Below, piece by piece: positions 54,069-63,744 of a DNA stretch of 64,000 nucleotides. Each line of letters starts with the position of its first letter. The stretch's first letter is position 1. The notes beneath the pieces are model-generated. The model did no database searches. It had not been told where the DNA came from and was given only the letters and a program-made list of their open reading frames with translations. The DNA is from Thermobrachium celere DSM 8682. GTDB taxonomy: Bacteria > Bacillota > Clostridia > Clostridiales > Caloramatoraceae. Where the stretch lies: positions 806,386-870,385 of the forward strand of contig NZ_HF952018.1 of NCBI RefSeq assembly GCF_000430995.1, read 5' to 3'. The position numbers and the translations under genes were made by a program.

Positions 54069-54098
54069 ATTATAAACAAAACATATGTTCGGTGTCAA
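54069..54098 (-). promoter_or_regulatory. Predicted yneA promoter (leftward)
   Basis: On the minus strand, TTGACA (54098-54093) and TATAAT (54074-54069) are separated by 18 bases. LexA box 2 fills the spacer. Confidence 0.75.
54078..54091. promoter_or_regulatory. LexA box 2 (yneA promoter spacer)
   Basis: AAAACATATGTTCG has a perfect right half and centre (ACATATGT) and two changes on the left (AAAAC for CGAAC). Confidence 0.7.
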
Positions 54099-54106
54099 TA
54101 TGATAT

Positions 54107-54120
54107 CGAACATTCGTTTG
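54107..54120. promoter_or_regulatory. LexA box 3 (lexA operator)
   Basis: CGAACATTCGTTTG has a perfect left half and one change on the right. It overlaps the lexA -35 element, giving autorepression. Confidence 0.75.
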
Positions 54121-54146
54121 AATATTTTTTGTATTAATGGTATAAT
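54118..54146 (+). promoter_or_regulatory. Predicted lexA promoter
   Basis: TTGAAT (54118-54123) and TATAAT (54141-54146) with a 17-base spacer. TGG directly before the -10 adds an extended element. Confidence 0.78.
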
Positions 54147-54180
54147 TAAATAAAGATAATATTTAAGGGGTGTAGAATAA

Positions 54181-54819
54181 ATGTTAATAAACGAATTAAC
54201 AGACAAGCAACAGATGATTTTAGAATTTATTAAGCAAGAATTGGCTACAAAAGGTTATCCCCCTTCAGTTAGAGAAATAGGATTAGCTGTTGGATTAAAA
54301 TCAACTTCAACAGTTCATGCGCATTTAGAAAAATTAGAAAAGAAAGGATATATTAGAAGGGATCCAACTAAGCCAAGAGCAATTGAAATATTAGATAATA
54401 ATTCATACACATATAATAATTATAATAATATAGATATTGATATTTTAAAGGCTCCTATTGTTGGTAATGTATCAGCTGGTAACCCTATTTTAGCATTTGA
54501 AGATATTCAGGATTATTTTCCTTTACCATTAAGCTATTTCAATGCTAATAACGAGGTCTTCTTGTTAAAAATCGAAGGGGAAAGTATGATTGAAGCAGGT
54601 ATATTAGATGGTGATTATGTTGTAGTTGAAAAACGCTCAATTGCTAATAATGGAGATATAGTTGTTGCTTTAATCGATGATTCAGCTACCGTAAAAAGAT
54701 TTTATAGAGAAGATAATTTTATAAGATTACAACCTGAAAACAGCTCAATGGAACCAATAATTGTAAAAGATTGCAAAATAATTGGAAAAGTTATTGGAGT
54801 TATAAGAAGATATAAATAA
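54181..54819 (+). CDS. lexA: SOS repressor LexA
   Basis: This 212-residue repressor self-cleaves when RecA filaments form. The winged helix (about 1-65) has [20 protein letters not shown]. The cleavage site is Ala99-Gly100 in NVSAGNP. The catalytic dyad is Ser135 (GESM) and Lys172 (TVKRFY). AGGGGTG precedes the ATG. Divergent from yneA, with three LexA boxes between them. Confidence 0.97.
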   Translation: MLINELTDKQQMILEFIKQELATKGYPPSVREIGLAVGLKSTSTVHAHLEKLEKKGYIRRDPTKPRAIEILDNNSYTYNNYNNIDIDILKAPIVGNVSAGNPILAFEDIQDYFPLPLSYFNANNEVFLLKIEGESMIEAGILDGDYVVVEKRSIANNGDIVVALIDDSATVKRFYREDNFIRLQPENSSMEPIIVKDCKIIGKVIGVIRRYK

Positions 54820-54850
54820 AGGCCAACTTTTAAAGTTGGCCTTTATTTAT
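54814..54850. terminator. Bidirectional terminator between lexA and ynbB
   Basis: A near-complete palindrome (core AAAGGCCAACTT / AAGTTGGCCTTT) has A-rich left and T-rich right flanks. It serves the convergent genes on both sides. Confidence 0.85.
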
Positions 54851-56112
54851 AAAATGTTTGATAATGCTTTCATTATACCTATTTTAGCATGTTCATAAGT
54901 TAATCCACCTTGTACATAAGCAATATAAGGAGGTCTAATTGGGGCATCAGCACTAAGTTCAATTGATGAACCTTGTATAAATGCACCTGCAGCCATTATA
55001 ACTGGATCAGAATAACCTGGCATATCCCAAGGTTCGCATTCAACAAATGAATCGACTGGTGAACCTTTTTGTATACCCTTACAAAATTTAATTAGTAGTT
55101 CTTTGTTATTAAATTTTATTGCTTGTATTATATCGCTTCTTTTATCGTTATATTTTGGTGATACTTCAAATCCTGCAAGTTCCATTATTTTAGAGCAAAA
55201 TATTGCACCCTTCAAAGCTTCGATTGTAATATGAGGGGCCAAAAATAAACCTTGTAATATTTGTCTAATAACACCAAATGTTGAACCACAATCTTTACCT
55301 AATCCTGGTGCTGTCAATCTATATGAAACTAGCTCGATTAAGTCTTTTTTGCCGACTATATACCCGCCAGTTGGTGCTATACCTCCCCCTATGTTCTTAA
55401 TTAAGGATCCTGCAATAAGATCAGCACCTACATCTGTAGGCTCTTTTATATCTAAAAATTCACCATAGCAGTTATCTACAAAAATTATTATATTACTGTT
55501 TACAGATTTTATTTTATTTATTGCTAATTCAATATCTTCAATTGTTAATGAAGGTCTCCAGCTATATCCTGTTGAACGTTGAATAGTTATAACTTTTATT
55601 GAACTATTATTTTTTATTTCATTGATTACACTATCGATATCAATTTTATATTCTTTATTTAACTCAATTTGCTTATAATTTACTCCAAACTCTTTTAATG
55701 ACCCCATTCCACTACCCTTAAGCCCAATTACTTTTAATAATGTATCATAAGGGGTTCCAGTTATAGATAGCAATGTATCACCAGGTCGCAAAACTGCTTG
55801 TAGTGCTGCAGCTATAGCATGTGTACCTGAAACTATATGAGGTCTTACTATAGCATCCTCGGCATTAAAAATTCTAGCATAAATTTTATCTACCACATTG
55901 CGACCAATGTCGCCATAACCATATCCTGTACTAAATGTAAAGTGAGCATCACTAAGTTTTTCTTGCTGCATAGCATTTAATACCTTAAGTTGATTATACA
56001 TTTTTATATAATCAAGATCTTTAAAAACAGGAGATATCATTTCTTCTGCTTTTTCAGCAAGTTTTATTACTTCTTTTTTAATACCATTTTCTATGTATAA
56101 ATTATCTAACAT
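54847..56112 (-). CDS. ynbB: YnbB-type PLP-dependent protein (aluminum-resistance / methionine gamma-lyase-like family)
   Basis: This 421-residue fold-type I PLP protein is often annotated as aluminum-resistance or methionine gamma-lyase family (PF06838-like). Visible segments include FSTGYGYGDIGRNVVDKIYA, HIVSGTHAIAAAL, FVDNCYGEF and the PLP-lysine region AGSLIKNIGGG. The true substrate is not established. AAAGGAGGAA precedes the ATG. It follows hfq on the same strand, as B. subtilis ynbB lies near hfq, but a hairpin after hfq probably separates transcripts. Confidence 0.88.
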   Translation of the reverse strand: MLDNLYIENGIKKEVIKLAEKAEEMISPVFKDLDYIKMYNQLKVLNAMQQEKLSDAHFTFSTGYGYGDIGRNVVDKIYARIFNAEDAIVRPHIVSGTHAIAAALQAVLRPGDTLLSITGTPYDTLLKVIGLKGSGMGSLKEFGVNYKQIELNKEYKIDIDSVINEIKNNSSIKVITIQRSTGYSWRPSLTIEDIELAINKIKSVNSNIIIFVDNCYGEFLDIKEPTDVGADLIAGSLIKNIGGGIAPTGGYIVGKKDLIELVSYRLTAPGLGKDCGSTFGVIRQILQGLFLAPHITIEALKGAIFCSKIMELAGFEVSPKYNDKRSDIIQAIKFNNKELLIKFCKGIQKGSPVDSFVECEPWDMPGYSDPVIMAAGAFIQGSSIELSADAPIRPPYIAYVQGGLTYEHAKIGIMKALSNIL

Positions 56113-56204
56113 TTATACTTTCCTCCTTTCAATCAAACATAGATATTCTAACACTAAATAAATAAAATTTCAAATAAACAACATAAAATATATTATGTAA
56201 ACAT

Positions 56205-56250
56205 AAATAAAATCAAAATAACAAAGCTTAAAAAGCTTTGTTATTTTGAT
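56205..56250 (-). terminator. Terminator of the miaB-mutSL-miaA-hfq run
   Basis: A perfect 18-bp inverted repeat (56212-56229 with 56233-56250; core AACAAAGCTT/AAGCTTTGTT) overlaps the hfq stop. On the minus strand it is followed by TTTTATTTATG. Confidence 0.85.
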
Positions 56251-56495
56251 GATGTATTATTTTGTTCTTCTTGTTGGTTGTATAGAACTGGTTTTGCAGG
56301 AGTTACTGTTGTTACTGAGTGTTTGTAAACTAAAATTTGTTTTCCTTCTGATTCAAGTATAATTGTAAAACTATCGAAACCTTTTACTAATCCTTTTAAT
56401 TGGAATCCATTAACTAAATGAATTGATACAGGAGTTTTTCCTTTTCTTGCGTTATTTAAAAATACATCTTGCAAATTATTAATACTTTTTCCCAT
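56241..56495 (-). CDS. hfq: RNA chaperone Hfq
   Basis: This 84-residue Sm-like hexameric protein pairs small RNAs with mRNAs. The Sm1 motif [21 protein letters not shown] (split as [13 protein letters not shown] and LVKGFDSF) and the Sm2 motif [10 protein letters not shown] are intact. An Asn/Gln/Glu-rich tail follows. The ATG at 56495 has GGAGGATG upstream; the in-frame TTG at 56510 is at the edge of that site. It follows miaA, the common bacterial order. Confidence 0.95.
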   Translation of the reverse strand: MGKSINNLQDVFLNNARKGKTPVSIHLVNGFQLKGLVKGFDSFTIILESEGKQILVYKHSVTTVTPAKPVLYNQQEEQNNTSSK

Positions 56496-56534
56496 AGTAT
56501 CATCCTCCAAAATAATATTGATAATTTAATAATT

Positions 56535-57482
56535 CTATTTTAATTTTAATTTTCCTTCTATATATCCTAATATATTTGATAGTATCTCTTCAAGAGATTT
56601 ATTATAAACATCTACCCAATAAATTCTCTTATCCTTTCTAAACCATGTTAATTGGCGTTTTGCATAGCGTCGAGTATTTTGTTTTATTAATTCAATTGTA
56701 TCTTCTAATGATAACTTTCCTTCGAGAAAATCAAAAACTTCTTTATATCCTATAGCTTGCATTGACTGTAAGTTTTTATTATAACCCATTTTAATAAGTG
56801 TTTTAACTTCTTCTAGTAGTCCCTTTTTAAACATTAAATCAACTCTTTTATTTATTCTATCATATAAAACATCTCTTGGCATATCAAGTGCTATATATGC
56901 GAAGTTATAATCAGGCTCGTTAAATTTTGTTTCAGCTTGATATTCAGATATTTTTTTTCCAGTGTTTTTGTAAACTTCAAGTGCGCGTATAACTCTTTTT
57001 ACGTTGTTTGGGTGAATGTTTTTAGCAGCTTCTATATCTATTTCTTTAAGCATATCATGTAAATAATTAGGACCATATTTTTGAGCTAAATTTGTTAAGT
57101 ATTCTCTATATTCTTTATCAGGTGGGCTCTCAGTAAAGTTTAAACTATAAGTTAATGAATTTATATATAAACCTGTTCCACCAACAATAATTGGTACTTT
57201 ACCTTTATTTATTATTTCATTTATTGCATAGTCAGCATATTTTCTAAAAAGTGCTACACTAAATTCTTCATCAGGGTTAACTATATCAATTAAATGATGT
57301 TTAATCCCTTCCATTTCTTCTAATGATGGTTTAGCGGTACCTATATCCATGTATCTATATATTTGCATAGAGTCGGCCGAAACTACTTCACCATTTAATA
57401 CTTTTGCTAACTCTATTCCTATTTTAGTTTTACCTGATGCTGTAGGCCCAGCAATTATTATTATATTAGGCTTATTTTTCAT
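56535..57482 (-). CDS. miaA: tRNA dimethylallyltransferase MiaA
   Basis: This 315-residue enzyme adds the dimethylallyl group to A37 of tRNAs reading UNN codons. Walker-like AGPTASGKTKIGIELAK, SADSMQIYRYMDIGTAK, GGTGLYINSL and the C-terminal TRRYAKRQLTWFRKD are diagnostic. MiaB, encoded 4.6 kb upstream in the same run, methylthiolates its product. Confidence 0.97.
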   Translation of the reverse strand: MKNKPNIIIIAGPTASGKTKIGIELAKVLNGEVVSADSMQIYRYMDIGTAKPSLEEMEGIKHHLIDIVNPDEEFSVALFRKYADYAINEIINKGKVPIIVGGTGLYINSLTYSLNFTESPPDKEYREYLTNLAQKYGPNYLHDMLKEIDIEAAKNIHPNNVKRVIRALEVYKNTGKKISEYQAETKFNEPDYNFAYIALDMPRDVLYDRINKRVDLMFKKGLLEEVKTLIKMGYNKNLQSMQAIGYKEVFDFLEGKLSLEDTIELIKQNTRRYAKRQLTWFRKDKRIYWVDVYNKSLEEILSNILGYIEGKLKLK

Positions 57483-57490
57483 TATATCAC

Positions 57491-59401
57491 CTACATAATT
57501 CTTTTGAATTTTTTCTCAATGTCAATATAATCAAATTTAATCATTGTTGGTCTTCCATGAGGACATGTATAAGGATTTTTACATTTATCAAGTTCTTTAA
57601 TTAAATTTTCAATTTCTTTAAAATTAAGTTTATCTCCTGCTTTTATTGCATTTTTACAAGCCATTGTATATATAAGTTTATCAATAGAGTTTGATTTTAT
57701 GTCAAGATCATTTTCGATGTTTTGCAGTATTTCTTCAAGAAGCTGTTTGTAGTTTTTATAAGTATAATTATTTGGTACAGATCTTAATGATATTGAGTTT
57801 CCGCCAAAATCTTCAAATTCGAATCCTAATTTATATAGGAGTTCTTTATGTTGGAATAGCTTTTCTTTAGTACTTAAAGAGAATTCTAGGATAATAGGTG
57901 TTAATAATATTTGTTTTAGTATTTTTCCATTTGTAAATTCATTTAAATATTTTTCATATAAAATCCTTTCATGAGCTGCATGTTGATCTATTAGATAAAA
58001 ACCATCTGATGTTTCTGTGATAATATAAGTAAAATGTATTTGCCCTACAATAGTCATTATAGGTAAATTATTTGGTATAACATTTGTTTCTTCTAATAAA
58101 TAAGTATCATTATAGTTAATTTTTTGTGTGTTTTCTTGATCTACATATTGTTTTTTTAATATATTTTTATCATCTAAATGAATTTTAGTTTGTTCAATTT
58201 CACTTTCTCTGTTTAAATTATTTAGTAAAGAATTTTCTTCAAAATATGCGACATTATAATTATTGTCAATATTCTCATAAAATATACTATTGTTTTCTTC
58301 AGTTGTAGATTTATAGTAAAATTGTTCAAATGATAATTCTTTTTTTGTGTCTTCATTATCATTTATATTTTTTATTATTTGATAATTATCTAGTTTAAAA
58401 GATGGTATATAGTCTTTATTGATAATACATTCTTTTATGCATGTATAAACCTCTTTAAATACCTTTTGTTCATCAGAAAATTTTATTTCTGCTTTTGTTG
58501 GATGAACGTTAACGTCTATTAGTTCTGGATTTATAAACAAATTTATAATAAAAAAAGGAAATTTGTTTATGCTTAACATTGATTTATAAGCATTTTCTAT
58601 TGCTGCAGTTATAGTTTTATTTTTTATATATCTACCATTAACAAAAATAGATTGATAATTTCTATTGTTTTTTTCAATTTTGCTATTACCTATGAATCCT
58701 TTTAACGTTATTGTTTCCTTTGAACAATTTACTTCTATTAAATTCTCATAAATATTTTTACCATATATAACGTATATAACATTTTTTAAGTTTCCATCAC
58801 CTTTTGTCACAAATACAAGCTTTTTATTAGTTATATATTTGAATGAAATTTGAGGATTTGATAGTGCTAAGTTTTCAACTATTTCAGTAATATATGACTG
58901 TTCTCTAGAGGGTGATTTTAAAAACTTTAATCTTGCTGGAACATTATAAAAAATGTCTCTTACTGTTATTGAAGTTCCTGTAGTTGCTCCAGAATAACTT
59001 TTATTTTTTATTGTTCCATTTTCTATATTTACTTTAACACCATATTCTACATCTTTTGTTTTTGTTGTTAATTCAACTTTTGAAATTGCTGCAATACTAG
59101 CTAGAGCTTCACCTCTAAAGCCTAGTGAAGTTATTTTAAATAAATCTTGTTCATTTTTTATTTTACTGGTTGCATGACGCATAAAAGCTTTTTCAATATC
59201 ATCCTCGTGTATACCTTTTCCATTATCGGAAACTTTAATATATGTTATTCCACCATTTTCAATTTCTATAGTTATTTCAGTTGCTCCAGCATCTATTGAG
59301 TTTTCAACTAATTCTTTTACTATTGAGGAAGGTCTTTCTATAACTTCTCCTGCTGCTATTTTATTTATTAAATCATTACTTAAAACATTAATTTCACCCA
59401 T
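57491..59401 (-). CDS. mutL: DNA mismatch repair protein MutL (endonuclease type)
   Basis: This 636-residue protein has the GHKL ATPase N-terminus: VIERPSSIVKELVENSIDAG, then DNGKGIHEDD and GFRGEALASI. A non-conserved linker spans about 345-440. The C-terminal nicking domain has DQHAAHERILYEKY, ACKNAIKAGDKL and CPHGRPTMIKF, the metal-binding set found in hosts without MutH. It starts 4 bases after mutS. Confidence 0.97.
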   Translation of the reverse strand: MGEINVLSNDLINKIAAGEVIERPSSIVKELVENSIDAGATEITIEIENGGITYIKVSDNGKGIHEDDIEKAFMRHATSKIKNEQDLFKITSLGFRGEALASIAAISKVELTTKTKDVEYGVKVNIENGTIKNKSYSGATTGTSITVRDIFYNVPARLKFLKSPSREQSYITEIVENLALSNPQISFKYITNKKLVFVTKGDGNLKNVIYVIYGKNIYENLIEVNCSKETITLKGFIGNSKIEKNNRNYQSIFVNGRYIKNKTITAAIENAYKSMLSINKFPFFIINLFINPELIDVNVHPTKAEIKFSDEQKVFKEVYTCIKECIINKDYIPSFKLDNYQIIKNINDNEDTKKELSFEQFYYKSTTEENNSIFYENIDNNYNVAYFEENSLLNNLNRESEIEQTKIHLDDKNILKKQYVDQENTQKINYNDTYLLEETNVIPNNLPIMTIVGQIHFTYIITETSDGFYLIDQHAAHERILYEKYLNEFTNGKILKQILLTPIILEFSLSTKEKLFQHKELLYKLGFEFEDFGGNSISLRSVPNNYTYKNYKQLLEEILQNIENDLDIKSNSIDKLIYTMACKNAIKAGDKLNFKEIENLIKELDKCKNPYTCPHGRPTMIKFDYIDIEKKFKRIM

Positions 59402-59405
59402 TTAA

Positions 59406-62009
59406 TCAGCTCCTAATTTTTTTAACTCTATTGACTAAGGAATATACATAATTAAACGCTTGCATAGGAGTCATATTAAGAATATCTAAGTTGCTTATTT
59501 CATTTATAATTTCATTTTCTTTGTAGTTAAATAAATTTATTTCATTATTATAATCTATAGCTACTTCTCTTATTGAATTATCAATTTTTATATTTTTAGT
59601 TGCCTTTTTAGATTTAAGTTCTGATTCTTTATTTCCTTCAAGAGATTGTAAGATCTCTTTGGCTTTTTCTATTACTTCAGATGGCAGGCCAGCTAATTTA
59701 GCAACTTCAATTCCATAGCTTTGGTCTACCTTACCCCTTTTGATCTTGTGTAGAAATATTATTGAATCATTAAATTCCTTTACTTCTATTGAATAGTTTT
59801 TAATACAATGATATGTGTTTTCTAGTTCTGTTAACTCATGATAATGTGTGGCAAACAGTGTTTTAGCCTTTATCTTATTTGCTATATATTCTACAACAGA
59901 CCAAGCTATACTAAGTCCGTCAAAAGTACTAGTTCCTCTACCTACTTCATCAAATATTAGTAAACTCTTCTCGGTAGCATTTTTTAATATATAAGAAACT
60001 TCGCTCATTTCTACCATAAAAGTACTTTTTCCTGAAGATATATCATCTGATGCCCCTATTCTTGTAAATATCTTATCTACTATTGAAATATTAGCATCTT
60101 TTGCAGGTACAAAACACCCTATTTGTGCCATTAAACATATTAAAGCTACTTGTCTCATAAAAGTTGACTTTCCAGCCATATTAGGTCCAGTAATTAATAA
60201 AATTAAATTTTCACTATTATCTAGATAGCAATCATTTGGAACAAATGATTCTTCAATCATCTTTTCTATTACTGGATGTCTACCCTCTTTTATATCTATT
60301 ATACCATTTTGGTTTATTTTTGGTTTGCAATAATTGTTTTCTAATGATACTTTAGCAAATGACTGTAAAGTATCTAGAATGGATAGCTGTTTTGCCACTT
60401 TTTGTATTCTATACACTTCATCTGCAACTTTTTTTCTTATTTCAACAAACAATTCATATTCTAATTTTAATAAGTTATCTTCTGCATTTAAAATTGTATT
60501 TTCTATTTCTTTTAATTCAGGCGTTATAAATCTTTCTGCATTTGCAAGTGTTTGTTTTCTTATATATCTATCTTCAGGTATATTAGAAAGATTTGCCTTT
60601 GTAACTTCTATATAATAACCAAATACTTTGTTATAACCTACTTTTAACGATTTAATACCAGTTAATTCTTTTTCCTTTTGTTCTAAATTAGCTATCCAAT
60701 TTTTACCTTCTATAGAGGCAACCCTATATTTATCAACCTCAGAATTAAAACCCTTTTTAATTATATTACCATCTTTAATGCTAACTGGAGGATTATCGTC
60801 AATAGATTTATCTATTAAATCATAGATATCATCAAGAGTATCAAAACTATTATAGATATCACTTAATAATTTACTATTAAAATTAGACAAAATATCTTTA
60901 ATATGAGGTAATTCATAAATTGAGTTTTTTAGTGAAATTAAATCTCTTGCATTAGCTGAACCATAGACTATTTTAGAAATTAATCTTTCCATATCATATA
61001 TTTTTTTTAAAGATTCTCTTAAATTATCTAGTTGATATATATTATTTATTAATTCTTCTACAGCTTCAAGTCTGTTTTCTATTTCATATTTATTAATTAA
61101 AGGAGCTTCTATCCATCGTCTTAGATTTCTAGCTCCCATAGAAGTTTGTGTTTTATCAAGGACCCAAAATAGAGAACCTTTTTTTGATTTGTTTATTATT
61201 GTTTCAGTTAGTTCAAGATTTCTTCTTGTATTAGAATCTATAATCATGTAATTATCTATGTTATATCTTATTAAATTATTAATATTACCTAATGAAGTTT
61301 TTTGAGTTTCCATTAAATATTTGAATAATGTTGCTGCTGAAGAAATTTCTATATCATTTAATTTAATTGTATCGTTACCAAAGTGAGTGTTAAATTCATT
61401 AGAAATATCTTCATCAACAAACTCTATTAAAGTGTTAAATTTCTCCTTTAATTTATTTAATAACATATTTGCATTATCATTTTTTATAATAAGTATTTCT
61501 GAAGGGTTATATTTAGAGAGTTCATCAATTAGTGTATAAAAATTACTGTTTGTAGAAGTAACATAAAAGTCCCCTGTTGAAACATCACAGATCGATAAGC
61601 TAAAACCTGTTGATAAGTAATTTACACAACTAATATAATTGTTTCTATCATCTTCTAATAGATTGCCCTCCATCAATGTACCAGGGGTTATTATTTTTAC
61701 AATTTCCCTTCGTACAATACCTTTAGCTTCACTAGGATCTTCAACCTGTTCACAAATAGCAACTTTATATCCTTTTTCGATCAATTTTGATATATATGTT
61801 TCTGAAGAATGAAAGGGTACACCACACATTGGGGCACGTTCCTCAAGTCCGCAATCTCTACCCGTTAATGTTAAGTCTAGTTCCTTTGAAACAATTTTAG
61901 CATCTTCAAAAAACATTTCATAAAAATCGCCTAGTCTGAAAAATAAAATGCAATCCTTACAGTTTTGCTTTATTTGAAGATATTGCTGCATCATTGGAGT
62001 TAAACCCAA
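59406..62009 (-). CDS. mutS: DNA mismatch repair protein MutS
   Basis: This 867-residue protein recognises mismatches through the Phe-x-Glu motif at residues 29-31 (GDFYEMF). The ATPase has Walker A TGPNMAGKSTFMRQ near residue 607, and LIFDEVGRGTSTFDG and FATHYHEL further on. The start is a TTG at 62009 with AAGGAGGT 8-15 bases upstream, giving MGLTPMMQQYLQIK. The nearby ATG on that strand is out of frame. Operon with mutL and probably miaB. Confidence 0.97.
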   Translation of the reverse strand: MGLTPMMQQYLQIKQNCKDCILFFRLGDFYEMFFEDAKIVSKELDLTLTGRDCGLEERAPMCGVPFHSSETYISKLIEKGYKVAICEQVEDPSEAKGIVRREIVKIITPGTLMEGNLLEDDRNNYISCVNYLSTGFSLSICDVSTGDFYVTSTNSNFYTLIDELSKYNPSEILIIKNDNANMLLNKLKEKFNTLIEFVDEDISNEFNTHFGNDTIKLNDIEISSAATLFKYLMETQKTSLGNINNLIRYNIDNYMIIDSNTRRNLELTETIINKSKKGSLFWVLDKTQTSMGARNLRRWIEAPLINKYEIENRLEAVEELINNIYQLDNLRESLKKIYDMERLISKIVYGSANARDLISLKNSIYELPHIKDILSNFNSKLLSDIYNSFDTLDDIYDLIDKSIDDNPPVSIKDGNIIKKGFNSEVDKYRVASIEGKNWIANLEQKEKELTGIKSLKVGYNKVFGYYIEVTKANLSNIPEDRYIRKQTLANAERFITPELKEIENTILNAEDNLLKLEYELFVEIRKKVADEVYRIQKVAKQLSILDTLQSFAKVSLENNYCKPKINQNGIIDIKEGRHPVIEKMIEESFVPNDCYLDNSENLILLITGPNMAGKSTFMRQVALICLMAQIGCFVPAKDANISIVDKIFTRIGASDDISSGKSTFMVEMSEVSYILKNATEKSLLIFDEVGRGTSTFDGLSIAWSVVEYIANKIKAKTLFATHYHELTELENTYHCIKNYSIEVKEFNDSIIFLHKIKRGKVDQSYGIEVAKLAGLPSEVIEKAKEILQSLEGNKESELKSKKATKNIKIDNSIREVAIDYNNEINLFNYKENEIINEISNLDILNMTPMQAFNYVYSLVNRVKKIRS

Positions 62010-62060
62010 AATACATACCTCCTTAAAAAATATGGCATATAGCCAAAGACTAATATGCCA

Positions 62061-63395
62061 TTATCTAATTATTTCTTGTAATTCTCCAATAAGTATAAAA
62101 TTCCTTGGTTCAGTAATTTTTACTTTTGCTAGTTTACCAATCAAATCCATATTGTCCGAACTAAAATGTACTAATTTTCCTGTTCTAGTTCTTCCTGTTA
62201 ATTTTGTCTCATCTGTTTTACTTACTTCTTCAATCAATACTTCAACTACTTTATCTTTGTAAGTTGCGTTCTTCTCTTCTATTATTCTATTTACAACTTC
62301 TATAAGTCTATTAAATCTTTCATGTTTTATATCTTCTGGTACTTGATCTTCATATTCAGCAGCTGGAGTACCTTTTCTTTTTGAATAAATAAATGTAAAG
62401 GCAGAATCATATCTTACCTTTTCAACTAAGTCTAGTGTTTCTAAAAAGTCTTCTTCTGTTTCACCAGGGAAACCAACTATTATATCAGTAGTTATGGCAA
62501 CATCAGGTATATGCTTTCTAATTAGATTCACTAAATCAAGGTACTGTTCTTTTGTATATTTTCTATTCATTTTGTTAAGTATTCTTGTACTTCCAGATTG
62601 TACAGGAAGATGTATATGTTCGCATAGTTTATCACATTCTTTAATTGCTAAAATTACATCCTCAGTTAAATCTTTAGGGTGTGATGTAGTAAATCTAATT
62701 CTTTCTATACCGTCAATTTTATTTACCATTCTTAGTAGTTTTGCAAAACTCATATTTTCTAAATCTTTGCCATATGAATTTACATTTTGACCAAGAAGAG
62801 TAATTTCTTTATAACCTTTTTTAGCCAAATCCTTTATTTCATTTATAATATCCTCTGGTTTTCTACTTCTTTCTCTGCCTCTTGTATAAGGAACTATACA
62901 ATAAGTGCAAAAATTATTACATCCATGCATTATTGTTACAAATGCTTTTATATCACTTTTTCTTTCTATAGGTAGACCTTCAACTATTTCTCCCTCTTGT
63001 TCCCATACTTCTATAACTGTAGAATTTGCTTGTTTTACATTATTGATAAGTTCTGGAAGCCTATGTATATTATGTGTTCCAAATATCATGTCAACATAAG
63101 GATATTTTTTCTTTATTTCTTCTGGCATACCCTTTTGCTGCATCATACATCCACAAATACCTATTATTAAATCAGGTTTTTGCATTTTTAAAGTTTTTAA
63201 ATGTCCAAGATTACCGAACACTTTAAGTTCAGCATTTTCTCTTACAGCACATGTATTAAATATTATTATATCAGCTTCCTCGCGTCTTGTAGCTGATTCA
63301 TATCCCATAGATTTTAAAATTCCAGCCATTTTTTCTGAGTCTTCTTCGTTCATTTGACATCCCCATGTCTCTATTAAATATTTCTTTGCTACCAT
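62061..63395 (-). CDS. miaB: tRNA-2-methylthio-N6-dimethylallyladenosine synthase MiaB
   Basis: This 444-residue radical SAM methylthiotransferase completes ms2i6A37 in tRNA. Auxiliary-cluster cysteines lie in [24 protein letters not shown] and GICGCMMQ. The radical SAM motif is [19 protein letters not shown]-terminal TRAM domain follows. AGGAAGG precedes the ATG. First gene of the leftward run; a minus-strand TATAAT lies at 63446-63441 without a clear -35. Confidence 0.96.
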   Translation of the reverse strand: MVAKKYLIETWGCQMNEEDSEKMAGILKSMGYESATRREEADIIIFNTCAVRENAELKVFGNLGHLKTLKMQKPDLIIGICGCMMQQKGMPEEIKKKYPYVDMIFGTHNIHRLPELINNVKQANSTVIEVWEQEGEIVEGLPIERKSDIKAFVTIMHGCNNFCTYCIVPYTRGRERSRKPEDIINEIKDLAKKGYKEITLLGQNVNSYGKDLENMSFAKLLRMVNKIDGIERIRFTTSHPKDLTEDVILAIKECDKLCEHIHLPVQSGSTRILNKMNRKYTKEQYLDLVNLIRKHIPDVAITTDIIVGFPGETEEDFLETLDLVEKVRYDSAFTFIYSKRKGTPAAEYEDQVPEDIKHERFNRLIEVVNRIIEEKNATYKDKVVEVLIEEVSKTDETKLTGRTRTGKLVHFSSDNMDLIGKLAKVKITEPRNFILIGELQEIIR

Positions 63396-63526
63396 TTACA
63401 TCAACCTTCCTCTATTAATGATAATAGTTAACAGTTATATATTATACTACAAAATTCGATAAATTAACATATAAACATTAATAAATTGATTAAATTTATG
63501 AAAAAATAATCTTAGAGGTGATATAA

Positions 63527-63673
63527 ATGTATAATGCCAAAGATTCAGATGAAATAAAAGGTAAAATACCTTTTATGGTAGAAGACAGAAAATACTTTAA
63601 ACATGAAACAGTTCATAATAATGGAGTCGGATATTATTCTAATGTACACAATAATATTTTTAAAAAATATTAA
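63527..63673 (+). CDS. 48-residue hypothetical protein
   Basis: I do not recognise a family. The peptide starts MYNAKDSDEIKGKIPFMVED and ends NVHNNIFKKY: polar, no Cys, no membrane helix. AGAGGTGAT sits 5-13 bases before the ATG, a convincing ribosome-binding site. It diverges from miaB and is followed by a hairpin. A sporulation role is possible for small polar peptides of this kind but nothing here shows it. Confidence 0.5.
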   Translation: MYNAKDSDEIKGKIPFMVEDRKYFKHETVHNNGVGYYSNVHNNIFKKY

Positions 63674-63708
63674 TAGTGAAATTAATTATATTAGAGTATA
63701 AAATTATA

Positions 63709-63744
63709 AAAGCATATAGAGAAACATAACTCTCTATATGCTTT
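63709..63744. terminator. Terminator-like hairpin between convergent genes
   Basis: A perfect 14-bp stem pairs 63709-63722 with 63731-63744 (core GCATATAGAGA) around an 8-base loop. It lies between the 48-residue ORF and the leftward acetyltransferase, overlapping the latter's stop. Confidence 0.75.

Noticed and set aside
62905-63099. Rightward ORFs at 62.0-63.1 kb opposite miaB
   Set aside because: They are antisense to conserved MiaB motifs and have no ribosome-binding site.
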